This document shows positions 23,071 through 33,491 of a DNA stretch of 64,000 bases, piece after piece. The translations under genes and the position numbers were made by a program. Origin of the DNA: Chaenocephalus aceratus (taxonomy: Eukaryota; Chordata; Actinopteri; Perciformes; Channichthyidae); contig JAMFTG010000706.1 of assembly GCA_023974075.1 (NCBI GenBank), positions 1-64,000 of the forward strand, read 5' to 3'. Positions within the stretch are counted from its first letter, which is position 1; each line of letters starts with the position of its first letter. The notes under the pieces are model-generated. The model saw only the letters and a list, made by a program, of their open reading frames with translations, had not been told where the DNA came from and ran no database searches.

Positions 23071-23760
23071 TAGGGATGCCAGCGATTATTCGATTATTCG
23101 CTACAGTCTCCATAATCGAATATTATTTTTAAAAATCGATTTTATTTATATATATATATTTTTTTTTTCTGGCTTAGTTTCAACCAAAATATATATAAAT
23201 ATATATATGCTAATAATAGTATTAATAATTGTAAATGGTCATTGGTCACACCACCAGTTTGTTTTACTGTAAACTTGGAGGAAGCCTGCGTGCAGAGCAG
23301 ACTGCTGCTGCAGCAGCTACACACCGACCCCACCCCCCCTCTCCCTCACACGTGCGACTAAAGATGAACAAAGCGGCAGGTAAAAAGAGTTCCTCCTCGT
23401 GGAACTACTTCGAACTTACAAGTCCAAAGGAAGTTAAATGCAAGCTCTGCGAAAAGACGTTGGTCTATCACAACTCAACCTCAACAATGCGTTGGCATTT
23501 GAGTGCAAAGCCAAAGAGGTTACAGAGAAAGACGCAGCACAGCCGGCCATTACCAACTTCCCTTCAAGGCCACGTCGAGGTGATGACATGCTTGTTTGTT
23601 GTTTGTCCTGTTAAACATGTTCTAGTAAAGAAAACAACGGAATTCCTTTTTCTTTTTTTCCTCTCCCGCGGGGGTGGGGGTCGTCGTCGAATAATCGATT
23701 ATTATTCGCCAGGGCTGCCGAATAATCGATTTTGATCATGGTCAGTTTCTGGCAACCCTA
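23071..23760 (+). mobile_element. hAT element with BED finger, nested, copy 1
   Basis: TAGGGATGCCAG at the left pairs with CTGGCAACCCTA at the right. TTAGTAAC flanks both sides exactly (23063-23070 and 23761-23768). AATCGATTATTCG repeats lie inside both ends. The interior carries the first coding part of a transposase, a BED finger, and nothing catalytic. A second copy is at 59846-60561, in the opposite orientation. Confidence 0.93.
23364..23735 (+). pseudogene. Truncated hAT transposase, BED zinc-finger part only
   Basis: The open frame runs 23235-23735. The likely original start is the ATG at 23364, since the residues before it are simple-sequence-like. From that frame's residue 51, the KSSSSWNYFELTSP aromatic motif leads to CKLC (Cys69, Cys72) and TMRWHLSAKP (His88). 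This is the W/F, CxxC, H layout of a BED finger that binds transposon ends. The second metal-binding His is replaced by Pro93. No RNase H-like catalytic domain follows, so the protein cannot transpose. It might at most bind DNA if expressed. Confidence 0.75.
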
Positions 23761-24387
23761 TTAGTAACAGAGATGGTTAAACTGAAGTGGAGACATGGCA
23801 GAAATCCTACAATGAAGCGGGACATTGAACTGTTCACCCGTGAGAGGGCGATCAAGAAAAGAGAGGGAGGGAGTTTACGGAGCAGATGGAAAGACACAGA
23901 AAGACAGAAGCACAATAACAAGTATATGTAGGTGTTTTTTTTGTAAATAACCGACGGTGTCAAGAGGAAGTAAAGTCCCCTGGTTGTCCCCTATACTCTA
24001 GCTGCCATGAGAAAACTCAAAATCAATAAAAGCACATTCAAAAACTGGGACATTTCGGGGACAGATTGAGCCGGGGATTTGCCACCAAAGCCAGGCAGGC
24101 ACATGATGTCCATAGCCACATGAGGCCGGACTGGACTCGGAGGGCTTTCCTTTGCTTTCAGCTGTTGCATTGTAAACAAAGTCACGTGACTGCGGGCAGA
24201 TGGCAGCGCTGACAAGGCGTGTTTTATCGCAGCGAGACTCGACAATACTAATTGTGGGCTTATCATGTTTATTCGGCCACAACAGAAAAAAAAGACTTTC
24301 GCTCTCTCCAGAGGGGCAGGTCAGCCAAAAAGTTCAAAAGGGCCGTTGCCCGGGCAACATTAGCCCGTACCTGTGCACGTCCCTGAC

Positions 24388-25265
24388 TGTGACTGCCAGT
24401 CTGAAAGTCTTAGGCGATATTAAGGCTGCTTTGGATCAGAAATCAGTTTGTGTTGCATTGTTTATTGACCCAGCCAAAGTATTTGACTCTGTAGATCACC
24501 ACATTCTGTCTAACGTTATGTTGGTGTCTCGTTTCGGTCATAATGCCATTTGCTGGTTTCAGAGTTATCTAAGTGACCGTACTCAAAGCGTCAGGCTGGG
24601 TAGTACTGTCTCTGACCCTGTCACCTTGAAGAAGGGAGTTCCACAGGGCTCTATTGTGGGGCCTTTGCTCTTGTTATTATATGTAAACAATATTTGTAAT
24701 CAGATGCAATTTTCTACCTTTCATATGTGCTGATGACACTATTGTATACTCATGTGCTCCTTCTCTGGATATGGCCGTTTCCAATCTAAAATATGATGTT
24801 ATCACGCTGCAGCATGCACTTCTTGATTCCAAACTGCTTTTGAACAGTAAGGAAACCAAAGCAATGCTTTTTGCTCCCAAGTCAGCGTCCTCTTGCCTCT
24901 CCATTGACACCCTTGATGGCGTCTCTGTTGAGTTTCTCGATACCTACAAATATCTTGGCTTCTGGTTGGACAGTAATCTGAACTTCAAACACCATGTTGA
25001 AGTTCTAACAAAGAAATTGAAATTCACTCTTGGCTTCCTTTACAGACTTAAATGTTGTTTTTCAACTTCATCCCGTAAAAGGTTGGTCTCCGGCTTATTC
25101 CTGTCCCAGCTGGACTGCGGTGATACCATCTATGGATGTGCCAGTCCCACTGTTTGGGCCCAACCTGACCCACTCTACCACGCTGCACTGCGCTGGATAT
25201 CAGATGCACCCTATAGGACTCATCATCGCACACTGCATAGCCATAACTGGATGGTCCTCACTTAG
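24388..25265 (+). pseudogene. LINE reverse transcriptase, broken
   Basis: This is the part of the LINE after the nested hAT. The open frame to 24733 includes the first catalytic Asp block (ALFIDPAKVFDSVDH) and VPQGSIVGPLL. A frameshift at about 24715-24725 separates it from the ADD block, which reads ICADDTIVYS. The usual Tyr of YADD is therefore Cys. The next frame (24771-25265) carries the thumb region with KYLGFWLDSNLNFK and ends at the GAGTC element. The protein is inactive: frameshifted, truncated, and missing its endonuclease. Confidence 0.85.
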
Positions 25266-25738
25266 CAGTGTTGTAGTCAAGTCACCAATTCACTCTCGAG
25301 TCCCCACTCTTCGAGTCCAAGTCGAGTCTGAGTCCAAGTCCGAGTCACCTAAGGAGAGTCCAAGTCAAGTCCGAGTCTCAAGTCTTCATGTATTCATCTT
25401 CGTGGATATATATGTTGAAATGTAGCTGCTCCTCTACATTGCTTTCATCCTGTCATGTTATACTGAACTGTCTGTTGAACTGCTGTGAAGCCAGTCTGGC
25501 TGCTGTTGTAATAGGTGCTAAACAAATATAAAGCTTATTACTAAAATTAATATTATTATTATTATTATTATTATTGTAAATGACCTTTAATATGTCTAAC
25601 TATATTTAAAATGAGTTACCTTTCAGAGAAGTGATTATATTTGTATGCCAATATTTTCTTATGGTAAAGTTTTCGTTTTGCACTTTTATTTTGATAGTAA
25701 TAAGATCGGGACTCTTATTTTGAAGGAACTTTTACCGG
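25266..25738 (+). mobile_element. GAGTC-repeat element, short copy
   Basis: It starts CAGTGTTGTAGTCAAGTCAC and passes through about 120 bp of irregular GAGTC/AAGTC repeats. It continues with about 350 bp of unique tail starting near CTTCATGTATTCATC and ending GGAACTTTTACCGG. The same start, tail and end occur at 40670-44035. The tail contains CTAAACAAATATAAAGC followed by (ATT)n, like a LINE or SINE 3' end. No target duplication was found, so the class is unresolved. Confidence 0.75.
25551..25575. repeat. (ATT)n microsatellite
   Basis: About eight ATT units inside the tail of the GAGTC element. It is much shorter in the other copy. Confidence 0.9.
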
Positions 25739-26220
25739 TTAAATCAAATCAAATTGTATTTCTATAGCACATTTAAAAACGATCTTCGGTCGAGCCAAAG
25801 TGCTGCACATGCAGATAATAAATAACACATTGCTACCGATGTAAACAGAAGACAATACATTACAACAGCAAATATAGAAATCAAACACAGGGAAGTGTCA
25901 TGAGTCGTGCTCTGCTATGACTAGAGGGCCAGGGGGAAGGAGTGAGTTTTTAGTTTTGATTTAAAAACCCCCAGGGTCCGGGCCGACCTCACATGGAGGG
26001 GCAGAGTGTTCCAGAGCCAGCTGGTCAGCAGACCTTAACGCTCTGGCTGGGGTGTAGCGCTGGAGGAGTTCAGCTATAGGCCGGAGCCAGCCCATTTAGT
26101 AAAAACAAATAAAAGGAGTTTAAAATCAATTCGGAACCGGACTGGAAGCCAGTGCAGTGAGGCCAGCATTGGGGTGATGTGGTCACGCTTTTTGTGGCCA
26201 AGTCTTCGGAGCTAATCATT
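25739..26220 (-). mobile_element. L2-type LINE 3' fragment
   Basis: On the minus strand the frame reads DHITPMLASLHWLPVRFRID, then (with shifts) LWNTLPLHVRSARTLGVFKS. These are standard end-of-ORF2 blocks of teleost L2/Rex-like LINEs. The 3' tail GTGCTATAGAAATAC followed by TTTGATTTGATTT repeats at 25742 marks the true 3' end. The fragment is 5'-truncated, as is usual for LINE copies. Confidence 0.82.
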
Positions 26221-27240
26221 ACTTTGTGCACCATGCAGCTCTTGTATCTGCCTCTCGTAGGCCTTTCCCGTCAGCACCACGCTGCAGAGCTGCATCCAAA
26301 ATGATAACTCTCAAAGTGGGCCAGAGAGATTTAGATGTCTCTGCTGTGATGTGTAGGTGCCCTGATGCCGAGTTAGAGAAAGCACTTCAAATCATGTGGG
26401 ATGTTGTGGCTTTTATAATCGCAGCTGATCAGATTGAGACATTTAGTGTTTTCAAATTGGTGCTGCGCTCCTTTTCCACTCTGTTCCTTTGGGCCATAAC
26501 ATATACATATTTTATTGGCGCAGATACTTCATTTTCAACAATATATTTTACACCATACTTGACAATATGAACTAGTTTCAACAAAAACTCATGCCTGTGG
26601 CCTGCAGAGCCTCATGATGAGTATGAGAACTACAGTGTGTTGTAATATATATTTTCAAGCTGCTAGGAACGCATTTAATAAGTATAATCATGGACAATTA
26701 TGGGATCGTCAAGGGAAATAATTGACTGTAAATGATGCCTCCGCTATTATCAAAGCAATTTAGTACTTCACTCCCTTAAAGTTGTGGCTAAGATTTCCTA
26801 TTGTCCCTGCTACGGTGGCCCTGAAGTCAAAACAGCATTTCAACTTATACGGAAAGAGTATTCCTTTAGGGGGAACACTTCTTGTTTGTGATTGGACAGA
26901 GCCAGCCAGAGAAGCACTGCTGTGATTGGTTGTTTTTGCTGCCAGTCAAGAAATGACGCTTCGTGATTGGTCAGCACCCGACAGCGCAACATGTCCCGAA
27001 ACATCAGCCGTTAGCTGTTAGCACTCAGAGCTCACAGCTCCTCATATCTGTTCAGAAACTGGACAAAAGTTAAACAAGTACAAACCACAGACTGCCTGTG
27101 GCCCTTTCTCATTTCTATAATTTCCCCTCCTCGACTCCTCGGTCCTACGGTAGTGACCCGGAAACAAATTTCAGCGCGCCATGTTGAAGGACATCTAATT
27201 TCTCTAAATGCACTTCGAGGACCGAGGATCGAGCGTCAAA
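26221..27240. other. Unassigned sequence
   Basis: About 1 kb. Repeated TGATTGG motifs at 26880-26970 recall fish MITE interiors, but no ends were found. The 114-residue frame at 26226-26570 has no recognised motif. Confidence 0.35.
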
Positions 27241-27412
27241 GAGGCTCTCTGGAGGAGCTCTAACCGAGGAGAGAGGAGAGAGGAGGCTCTCTGGAGGAGC
27301 TCTAACCGAGGAGAGAGGAGAGAGGAGAGAGGAGGCTCTCTGGAGGAGCTCTAACCGAGGAGAGAGGAGAGAGGAGAGAGGAGGCTCTCTGGAGGAGCTC
27401 TAACCGAGGAGA
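27241..27412. repeat. Minisatellite, four units of 42/49/49 bp
   Basis: GAGGCTCTCTGGAGGAGCTC followed by TAACCGAG and a GAGAGAG tail repeats at 27241, 27283, 27332 and 27381. Later units are longer by 7 bp because the GAGAGAG stretch gained a copy. Confidence 0.92.
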
Positions 27413-27593
27413 CACTGATGGGTCCTCCGCGGGTTATGAAGGTAGACATGGTGCAACATGCGAGAGCTTGTAAACCCTGATGTGAGCACTTGCAGAAAAT
27501 AAATCTGAGCTTGTGTGCATACATGTACACTTGTATGAAATATCCACGTGTCGGTGAACCAAGTTTGAAGTCACAGAAGAAAAAAAAAAGTTC

Positions 27594-28058
27594 AGTGTTT
27601 TTCCCGTGTACAAAGGTGACCGCATCATCGGCATACATTTGTACATTCAACTCAGGACATACATTAGGCAAGTCATTAATGTACAGACAAAACAGTAATG
27701 GTCCAAGAATGGAGCCTTGTGGAACCCCAGCAGGGTTCACAGGGTCGGGGGATTTGGCTCCGTTGACCAAAACACCCTGTTTTCTGTTCGGTAAGCAAGA
27801 CTCAACCCACTGTATTGAATCTGCTGATACATTTAAATAGGTCAGCTTTGAAAGGAGCACTTGGTGGTTAACGGTGTCAACAGCCGTCCTGAGGTCAAGG
27901 AAGACAGCACCTACATAGGGCTCGTGTCCAACATACATTTAACCTTTTCCACAAAGACACGGTGAGCTGTCTCCGTGGAGTGGTGAGCACGGAAACCAAA
28001 CTGCAATGGGTGGAGTGGAGCGAAACCTTTGTCTAAATGTTTGGTGATTAGTTTTGAC
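27594..28058 (-). pseudogene. LINE reverse transcriptase, palm region
   Basis: The longest frame (27351-27938) holds both catalytic blocks intact: FLDLRTAVDTVNH, with the first Asp, and YADDAVTF. The YADD box is unaltered. A frameshift near 27930 separates it from QFGFRAHHSTETAHRVFVEK upstream. Beyond the YADD box the frame drifts into unrelated sequence. The upstream RT part lies on the other side of the MITE at 28509-28790. Broken and not functional. Confidence 0.85.
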
Positions 28059-28508
28059 CAGTGGCGGTTCTAGACCAATATCTGACTGGGGGGGCAGTTA
28101 TTTTCTGAGGGGGGCCAGTTATTTTCTGAGGGGGGCTCAATAAATGCAGGACGAAAAAGAGAACTAGACAGTGTGAAGTAATTGCGCATAAGAAAACAAT
28201 GCAATCCAGTTATTGGTATTTGTTTCAGTACACTTATTTATTTCAGATAGATCTTATAGTTATTACTGTTAGCTTCAGCTTAAGTTATAGTGCCATGTTT
28301 GCACTAACACCATATTTATATAAAAATGAAGGCAATGAACAGTTACATCTCTTCTTTACATACGGGTGTTTGCACAATCTCACATTACAGCAACACAATC
28401 CTGAGTACCAGAAAATATACATTTAAAAAAAAAAAAAAAAAGTGTCATTGTTAGGGGGGCCACAGGTCAGTGTTAGGGGGGCACTGGCCCCCCCTAGAAC
28501 CGCCCCTG
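28059..28508. mobile_element. hAT-type MITE (CAGTGGCGGTTCTAG family), copy 2, in a LINE
   Basis: The ends CAGTGGCGGTTCTAGACC and CTAGAACCGCCCCTG are as in copy 1. GTTTTGAC flanks both sides exactly (28051-28058 and 28509-28516). Compared with copy 1 it has a repeated GGCCAGTTATTTTCTGAGGG block near the left end and a longer A-run near 28425. It interrupts the LINE without deleting coding sequence: the reading frame resumes on the other side after the duplicated 8 bp. Confidence 0.95.
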
Positions 28509-28800
28509 GTTTTGACACCCATTTATCAGCTACCTTAGAGACACAGGGGAGGATGCTGATTGGTCTGTAATTGGACATCATTGCCTTACCCCCAGATTTA
28601 AAGGTCGGTGTCACCGTGGCCACCTTCCAGGATGATGGAACTCCCCTCGTGCTGATAGATTGATTTACGAGCATACTAATTGGTGTTATGAGACCGTCGA
28701 TATGTGTCTTTATAAAGTTGGTGTCTAAATCATCTGCATCCCTTGCCTGAGAAACTCTTACCTCACTAGGTGATATAGAATATTGAACATTCTATATCAC

Positions 28801-29741
28801 CTGGTGACTAACAGATACACATGACATGAGTAAACATTGTAACGTCATGCCAAGTCTGTTTTTACCCACAGATAAAGACATGTACGAAAACAATAAGAAA
28901 CTACCCTGCAGTTCCAATTTGACGCAAACATCGTGCATTTATTTCATCAAAATAGTTTCTGGCGTTCTGATTAACTGCAGGTTTTAGGTGATTTTAACAA
29001 CTCAAATCAACTACATCAATAATCTACTTTGGATTCTGCTTCCATGGCGCATTGTCCGGCCAAGATATCCAGGACGAGTACATTGGGTTCATCCATTGGG
29101 CCATCGGCTGTGAGACCAGAAGAACACTGACTGAAATACTGTTGGTGGGAAACCCTGCTGATAACTTTCATTTCTTCTTCAAAGGGAACATATTGGAATA
29201 AGTGTCTTTCTGCTTAAATAAGGCTCTTTAGATCCGTTAGGACATCTTCAAGGAATATGAAACATTGTGATCTGATGGGTTCAGATTTACATGATTGGCC
29301 TCTCCATTTCTCTAGCCACACTTCATATTCATCCACACTTCCCCCGCTCTGACATGTTGTGAACATCAGGAACAACATTCAACCGAAAGAGAAACGCAGA
29401 TCAAAAGGGTGGCAATAAATAAGAGACTGTTTGCAGTGCGTCCCCCGGCTGGCTTCTGCGTATTGTCAGAGCAAACAGTGCCTTCGCTGAGTGACATGGT
29501 GGTTTCATATTTGCATAGTAAACACAAGAGGAGAAGGAGGACATGCTTGAGGATGTTTAGACATAGCGTCTCTAAGACTAGAGGCAACAAACCCCGCCTG
29601 CATGCACCTGTGGAAACACATGTTGAGACACGTGCTGAAGAAGTCTTTGATCTGAACAAGGTGTGTAACCAGTTGGTCGCATTACCAGCCAGAAGGTCCT
29701 TCGGGAGGCACGATCTGAAGGAAGCTGCAGGCAGAGGCGGA
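28801..29741. other. Unassigned sequence
   Basis: No transposon end or known protein motif seen. The open frame starting at 29409 continues into the 23-bp array and is not credible as a gene. Confidence 0.4.
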
Positions 29742-30311
29742 GCCAGGACATGTTCAGTGGGGTGGCCAGGACGTATTCAGTGGGGTGGCCAGGACGTGTT
29801 CAGTGGGGTGGCCAGGACGTGTTCAGTGGGGTGGCCAGGACGTGTTCAGTGGGGTGGCCAGGACATGTTCAGTGGGGTCGCCAGGACGTGTTCAGTGGGG
29901 TGGCCAGGACGTGTTCAGTGGGGTGGCCAGGACATGTTCAGTGGGGTGGCCAGGACGTATTCAGTGGGGTCGCCAGGACGTGTTCAGTGGGGTCGCCAGG
30001 ACATGTTCAGTGGGGTGGCCAGGACATGTTCAGTGGGGTGGCCAGGACATGTTCAGTGGGGTCGCCAGGACATGTTCAGTGGGGTGGCCAGGACATGTTC
30101 AGTGGGGTGGCCAGGACATGTTCAGTGGGGTCGCCAGGACGTGTTCAGTGGGGTCGCCAGGACGTGTTCAGTGGGGTGGCCAGGACATGTTCAGTGGGGT
30201 GGCCAGGATGGAACCAGTGATCATGTTGGGGTGGCCAGGACGTGTTCAGTGGGGTGGCCAGGACGTGTTCAGTGCGGCAGCCAGGATGGAACCAGTGATC
30301 ATGTTGGGGTG
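29742..30311. repeat. 23-bp minisatellite with 32-bp variant units
   Basis: The unit is GCCAGGACRTG followed by TTCAGTGGGGTG. Twenty consecutive 23-bp units run 29742-30201. Then comes a 32-bp unit (GCCAGGATGGAACCAGTG followed by ATCATGTTGGGGTG), two 23-bp units, and a second 32-bp unit ending at 30311. Just before it, CAGAGGCGGAGCCAGG resembles a fish hAT left end with GGGGTGGCC subterminal repeats, so the array may have grown from such an end. Stop-free frames in all three phases explain the 315-residue ORF. Confidence 0.95.
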
Positions 30312-30831
30312 GCATTGAAATCACCATTATATGAACATAAAAACACATCTCACTAGAACATAAGGGGTTATTTAAGGCACCTCTACATTATGTGGGATTA
30401 AGTGGTGGAATAGATCAAATAATATTCAGTATATCTAACTATTGTTTTCGTATTCCCAAAGTATCAACGAAGCTACATTACACAAATGTAATGCAATATA
30501 CAGACTGTTTAGCTTCTGACCAGCAGCCCTATGAGCTCATTGTCTCCGTGTGTCATCAGGAACACAGAGACACACATCATTTAAATAAGAGCTTTTAAAT
30601 TAAATGATTGGTTAAGAATAAACATCTTAAAGTAAATAACAATAGCCCTTAACCCTGTAAGGCCCCCGGTTGTAATTTTACAACAAAATACTTTAAGCTA
30701 TCCTAAAACAGTCAGTAAATGTTTAGTTTTTTTAAAACACCACATTTACATAGTCATTGACAGAAATTGTTCAGCCTCACGATGCTATTGGGATGTTTGG
30801 CCCCATGAAAATATATCACATTGGGCCCCAC
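30312..30831. other. Unassigned sequence
   Basis: AT-rich, with no recognised feature. It may include the body of the hAT-like element suspected at 29732. Confidence 0.35.
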
Positions 30832-31870
30832 CAGGGACGTGCACAGACATTTGGAGGGGCTTGCTCTAAACTGGAAAAAGCCCCCCCCCCCCCCGAAAAA
30901 AACATAAGACCAAAACGATTAATACATTAACTAATTTGAACAGTAATTCACATCAGCAACAAAATAAGCTAAGGCAACTACTTGCATTCGCTGACTTGAT
31001 TTTTAAAATGAAAACCAGGGACATTTTTGGTTTTGCGGTCCATATCTCATTAAAATATCTAATGTTAGTAACTACTAAAGACAACATGGGGACAATTCAA
31101 TGTAGTTTGACCATTGCAGACATACTGATTAAATAGGGCTTCTATAATTACCTTAAATAAACTCACTAATTAATTAAACCAGTTCAAGACGCATTCGTAT
31201 TCTTATCATTCTTTATGAGCACAGTAACGGTAAAGTATCTAATTACTAATTTATTTAGTATTCCATAACTTAATAAGAGAGATGGTAAAATCTAAAGTAG
31301 AGACATGGCAGAAATCCTGAAGTGAAGTGTTCTCCTGTATGTGAGAGGGCGATCAAGAGAAGAGAGCGAGCGGCGCGTTGAGGGAGTTCACGGAGCAGAT
31401 GAAAAGACACAGAAAGACAGAAGCACAAGTATGTAGGTGTTTTTGTAAATAGCCGACGGTGTCAAGAGGAAGTAAAGTCCCTGCCTTGAGAAAACTCTAA
31501 ATCCATTTTCCAAAATCCGACACTCGAGGTGGTCTCAACGCACCGGCACCAACACAGAAGCCTATAATAAATATGATATATATAATACGTAACATGTGTA
31601 ATCACACACTTAGCGATATAGAACAAAAATAATAAAAACGTAGGCCTACCTGGTTTAAAACACTTGTGGACATACTGTGGAATGAGTTCACACTGAAACG
31701 AGTTCTTCATTCAAAATCGCGGGCAATTACATGTAAGAAGAAGAAGAAGTAGTAAAATAAGTAGTAGAAGAAGAATGAAGCTGGTGTGTTTCCCGCAGCG
31801 AGACACTACGATACTAATTGTGGGCGGCCTTATCACGTTAATTCGACCACAACAGAAAGAGAAGAAAAAA
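30832..31870. mobile_element. hAT element (CAGGGACGTGCAC family), copy 2, partial
   Basis: The left end CAGGGACGTGCACAGACA and most of the body align with 22728-24310: AAAATGAAAACCAGGGACAT, the GAGGGCGATCAAGA stretch, and CACAACAGAAA near 31850. The right end is missing. At about 31255-31280 it has ATAACTTAATAAGAGAGATGG, the uninterrupted version of the site where copy 1 carries the BED-finger hAT. Confidence 0.82.
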
Positions 31871-31871
31871 C

Positions 31872-32944
31872 TAGAAAACACAACCCTCTCTCTTTTCCTC
31901 CGTACCCAAATCTCTAAAAACGGGCTGTAAATGATCTGATACAGACTGATCCAGATTTCAATTATTTTCTACGTCACAGAAGGGGTGCTCCGCTTATCGG
32001 TCAACTCTCCACCTATCAGGGGAATGAGAGGTTGGGCCACGGCCGGCCATTGCCGCTCGAAAGCGCTGGAGACGCTGTAGTACATATGCCAGGCCTGAAA
32101 GTGGCGCTGTAGTCTGCCACAAAAGCAGCGAAGAAGACTTCCCACGCATGGTTGCCATGGTTGCCCTTCTGTTTATTCTCCGCTGTGGCTCTTTCTCTCC
32201 CTCCCCGAGGCAAGCGTAACGCCTCCTGCTTTAAAACAAATGAATAATGACTCTATATAATCATAAGTAAGGGATAATGTGCAGCGACACGGTCATTATG
32301 GGGGAAAGAACACCGACAGGCCGATCAGGAGCCCGACGCGAAGCGGAGGGATCTGGATCGGCCTGAAGGCACATTATGCAATGTGCACATTATCCCGCTT
32401 ATTACACATGGCCACATTCTCAACAAAGTAACAACATGACTCCCAATATTAATTGAAATGCTTTAGAAAATGATTTTATTGATTTAATAAATAGTTGTAT
32501 TGATTTAAATGTACATGCATCCTAAGCTAAGAAAAGTAGTCCGTTGTTACTGTTTGAATAACGTAGCAACGGCAGGAACTGCTTCGATAGCGCTTTTGAG
32601 GAGCTTTTTGATCACAGATTTGAAAACATCGCTGCTTGCTTTAAAAGTAGCACACTGCATGATGTCAGACCTTGGAGAGTATCTAGATATCCTGCCCTGA
32701 TGCCAGAGGAACTGCACACTGAATATGTGTCGCCGTTTGATTTCTATGTCTGGACCGCTGCGTAACAAGGAGGGTTCAGAATCAGCCCCTGCAAAAACTG
32801 CACTGGAGCAAATAGAGCGAAATGAGGTGTGGCTAAAATGCAGGATGTTATTGGTATTTTGAAAAAAAAACTATATTTATATACTTTATATAGGTACGGC
32901 CCTACAATATATTGTTCAAATATAGCATGATATGTCCCCTTTAA
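31872..32944 (-). mobile_element. TTAA-type DNA transposon remnant
   Basis: TATGTCCCCTTTAA at 32931-32944 matches the terminus of a fish element that ends in TTAA; the same end is at 36797-36809. The stretch at 31872-31965, read on the minus strand, resembles 36630-36720 (GGAGGAAAAGAGAG then GGGTTGTGTTTT). The two are thus inverted copies of one family. The right end is lost at 31871. A shorter inverted repeat (32264-32402) lies inside. Confidence 0.45.
32264..32402. mobile_element. Small MITE with GGGATAATGTGCA ends
   Basis: ATAAGTAAGGGATAATGTGCA at about 32263 and TGCACATTATCCCGCTTATT at about 32384-32403 form an imperfect inverted repeat about 140 bp apart. There is no open frame. The target duplication is unclear. 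Confidence 0.5.
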
Positions 32945-33049
32945 ATATGTGGAAAAATACTGTGTTTGAAATGTGTAATTGAAATGAGATGTTAGCTTTT
33001 TGTTTTGATAAAAACTATATATATATAGATATATATATATAATTATATA

Positions 33050-33262
33050 TTGTATTCCAGTCTCCCTTCAGAAATGTTAAGTGGCATGGCATTCAATGCT
33101 GCTCACCTCCTTCAGTTGGGAGAAAAGCTGGTTCAGGTTCAGCATCCTGGGGGGACAGGGCTGCTGAGCCTAAAGATGGATCTGTTGGTCCTGGCACCAG
33201 GGGGAGGGACAACTGATGTACCTGCATTTATTAAATGTCAGCTACAAGAGGGGGGAAATTAA
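33050..33262 (+). other. Small open frame of unknown nature
   Basis: A 70-residue frame follows TTGTATTCCAG, a passable splice acceptor. It includes GMAFNAAHLLQLGEKL and LLSLKMDLLVLAPGGG. I do not recognise a family. It could be an exon of an unseen gene, part of a transposon, or chance. It lacks a clear splice donor, which makes chance most likely. Confidence 0.2.
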
Positions 33263-33491
33263 TAACCTGTATAGATATGAACAGTACTTAATTTCAGCTT
33301 AGTAAAAAAAAACATAACAATTATTATTTACAATGGACTACGCGTAGCTAACAGACACATTTCCACCACTCATGGACCACCCACCTTTTCTTTACATAAT
33401 GTCGCCCTTTAGTCCCTCTCTCTTGTCTTTCTCTCCTTTATCTTCTCTTTTGAAAGCCTGACTGTGTGAGTCGTTGAGACATCGTATACTA

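Larger units (their letters stand above)
22728..24385. mobile_element. hAT element (CAGGGACGTGCAC family), copy 1, inside a LINE
   Basis: CAGGGACGTGCACAGACA at the left pairs with TGTGCACGTCCCTG at the right. The flanks GCTGTGAC (22720-22727) and ACTGTGAC (24386-24393) match at 7 of 8 bases. It interrupts the LINE reverse transcriptase. A second hAT (23071-23760) is nested inside it. A partial relative without that nested insert lies at 30832-31870. No transposase of its own was recognised. Confidence 0.88.
22612..25265 (+). mobile_element. L2/Rex-type LINE fragment, split by a nested hAT
   Basis: Broken frames show reverse-transcriptase blocks in order. Before the insert: LHKSGDS, SNLSVI and QSGFRSKHGAV. 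After it: TASLKVLGDIKAAL, ALFIDPAKVFDSVDHHIL, GVPQGSIVGPLL, then ADDTIVYS and YKYLGFWLDSNLNFKHHVE. The element is truncated at the 5' end, has a deletion between the SNLS and QSGFR blocks, and stops where the GAGTC element begins at 25266. The hAT at 22728-24385 lies inside the QSGFRSKHGAV-TASLK junction. Confidence 0.88.
27590..28800 (-). mobile_element. CR1/Rex-type LINE fragment, split by a MITE
   Basis: The minus strand carries RT blocks in order. From 28790: DADDLDTNFIKTHIDGLIT, then STRGVPSSWKVATVTPTFKS and NYRPISILPCVSKVADKWV. Beyond the MITE (28059-28508): SKLITKHLDKGF, LQFGFRAHHSTETA, VGAVFLDLRTAVDTVNHQVL, GVPQGSILGPLLFCLYINDL and MYADDAVTF. The fragment ends near 27590, so thumb and 3' UTR are missing. 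It belongs to a different family from the 22.6 kb LINE. Confidence 0.88.

Noticed and set aside
29409..30356. 315-residue frame with a non-repetitive start
   Set aside because: Two-thirds is the 23-bp array read in rotating phases. The first 110 residues show no known motif or splice context.
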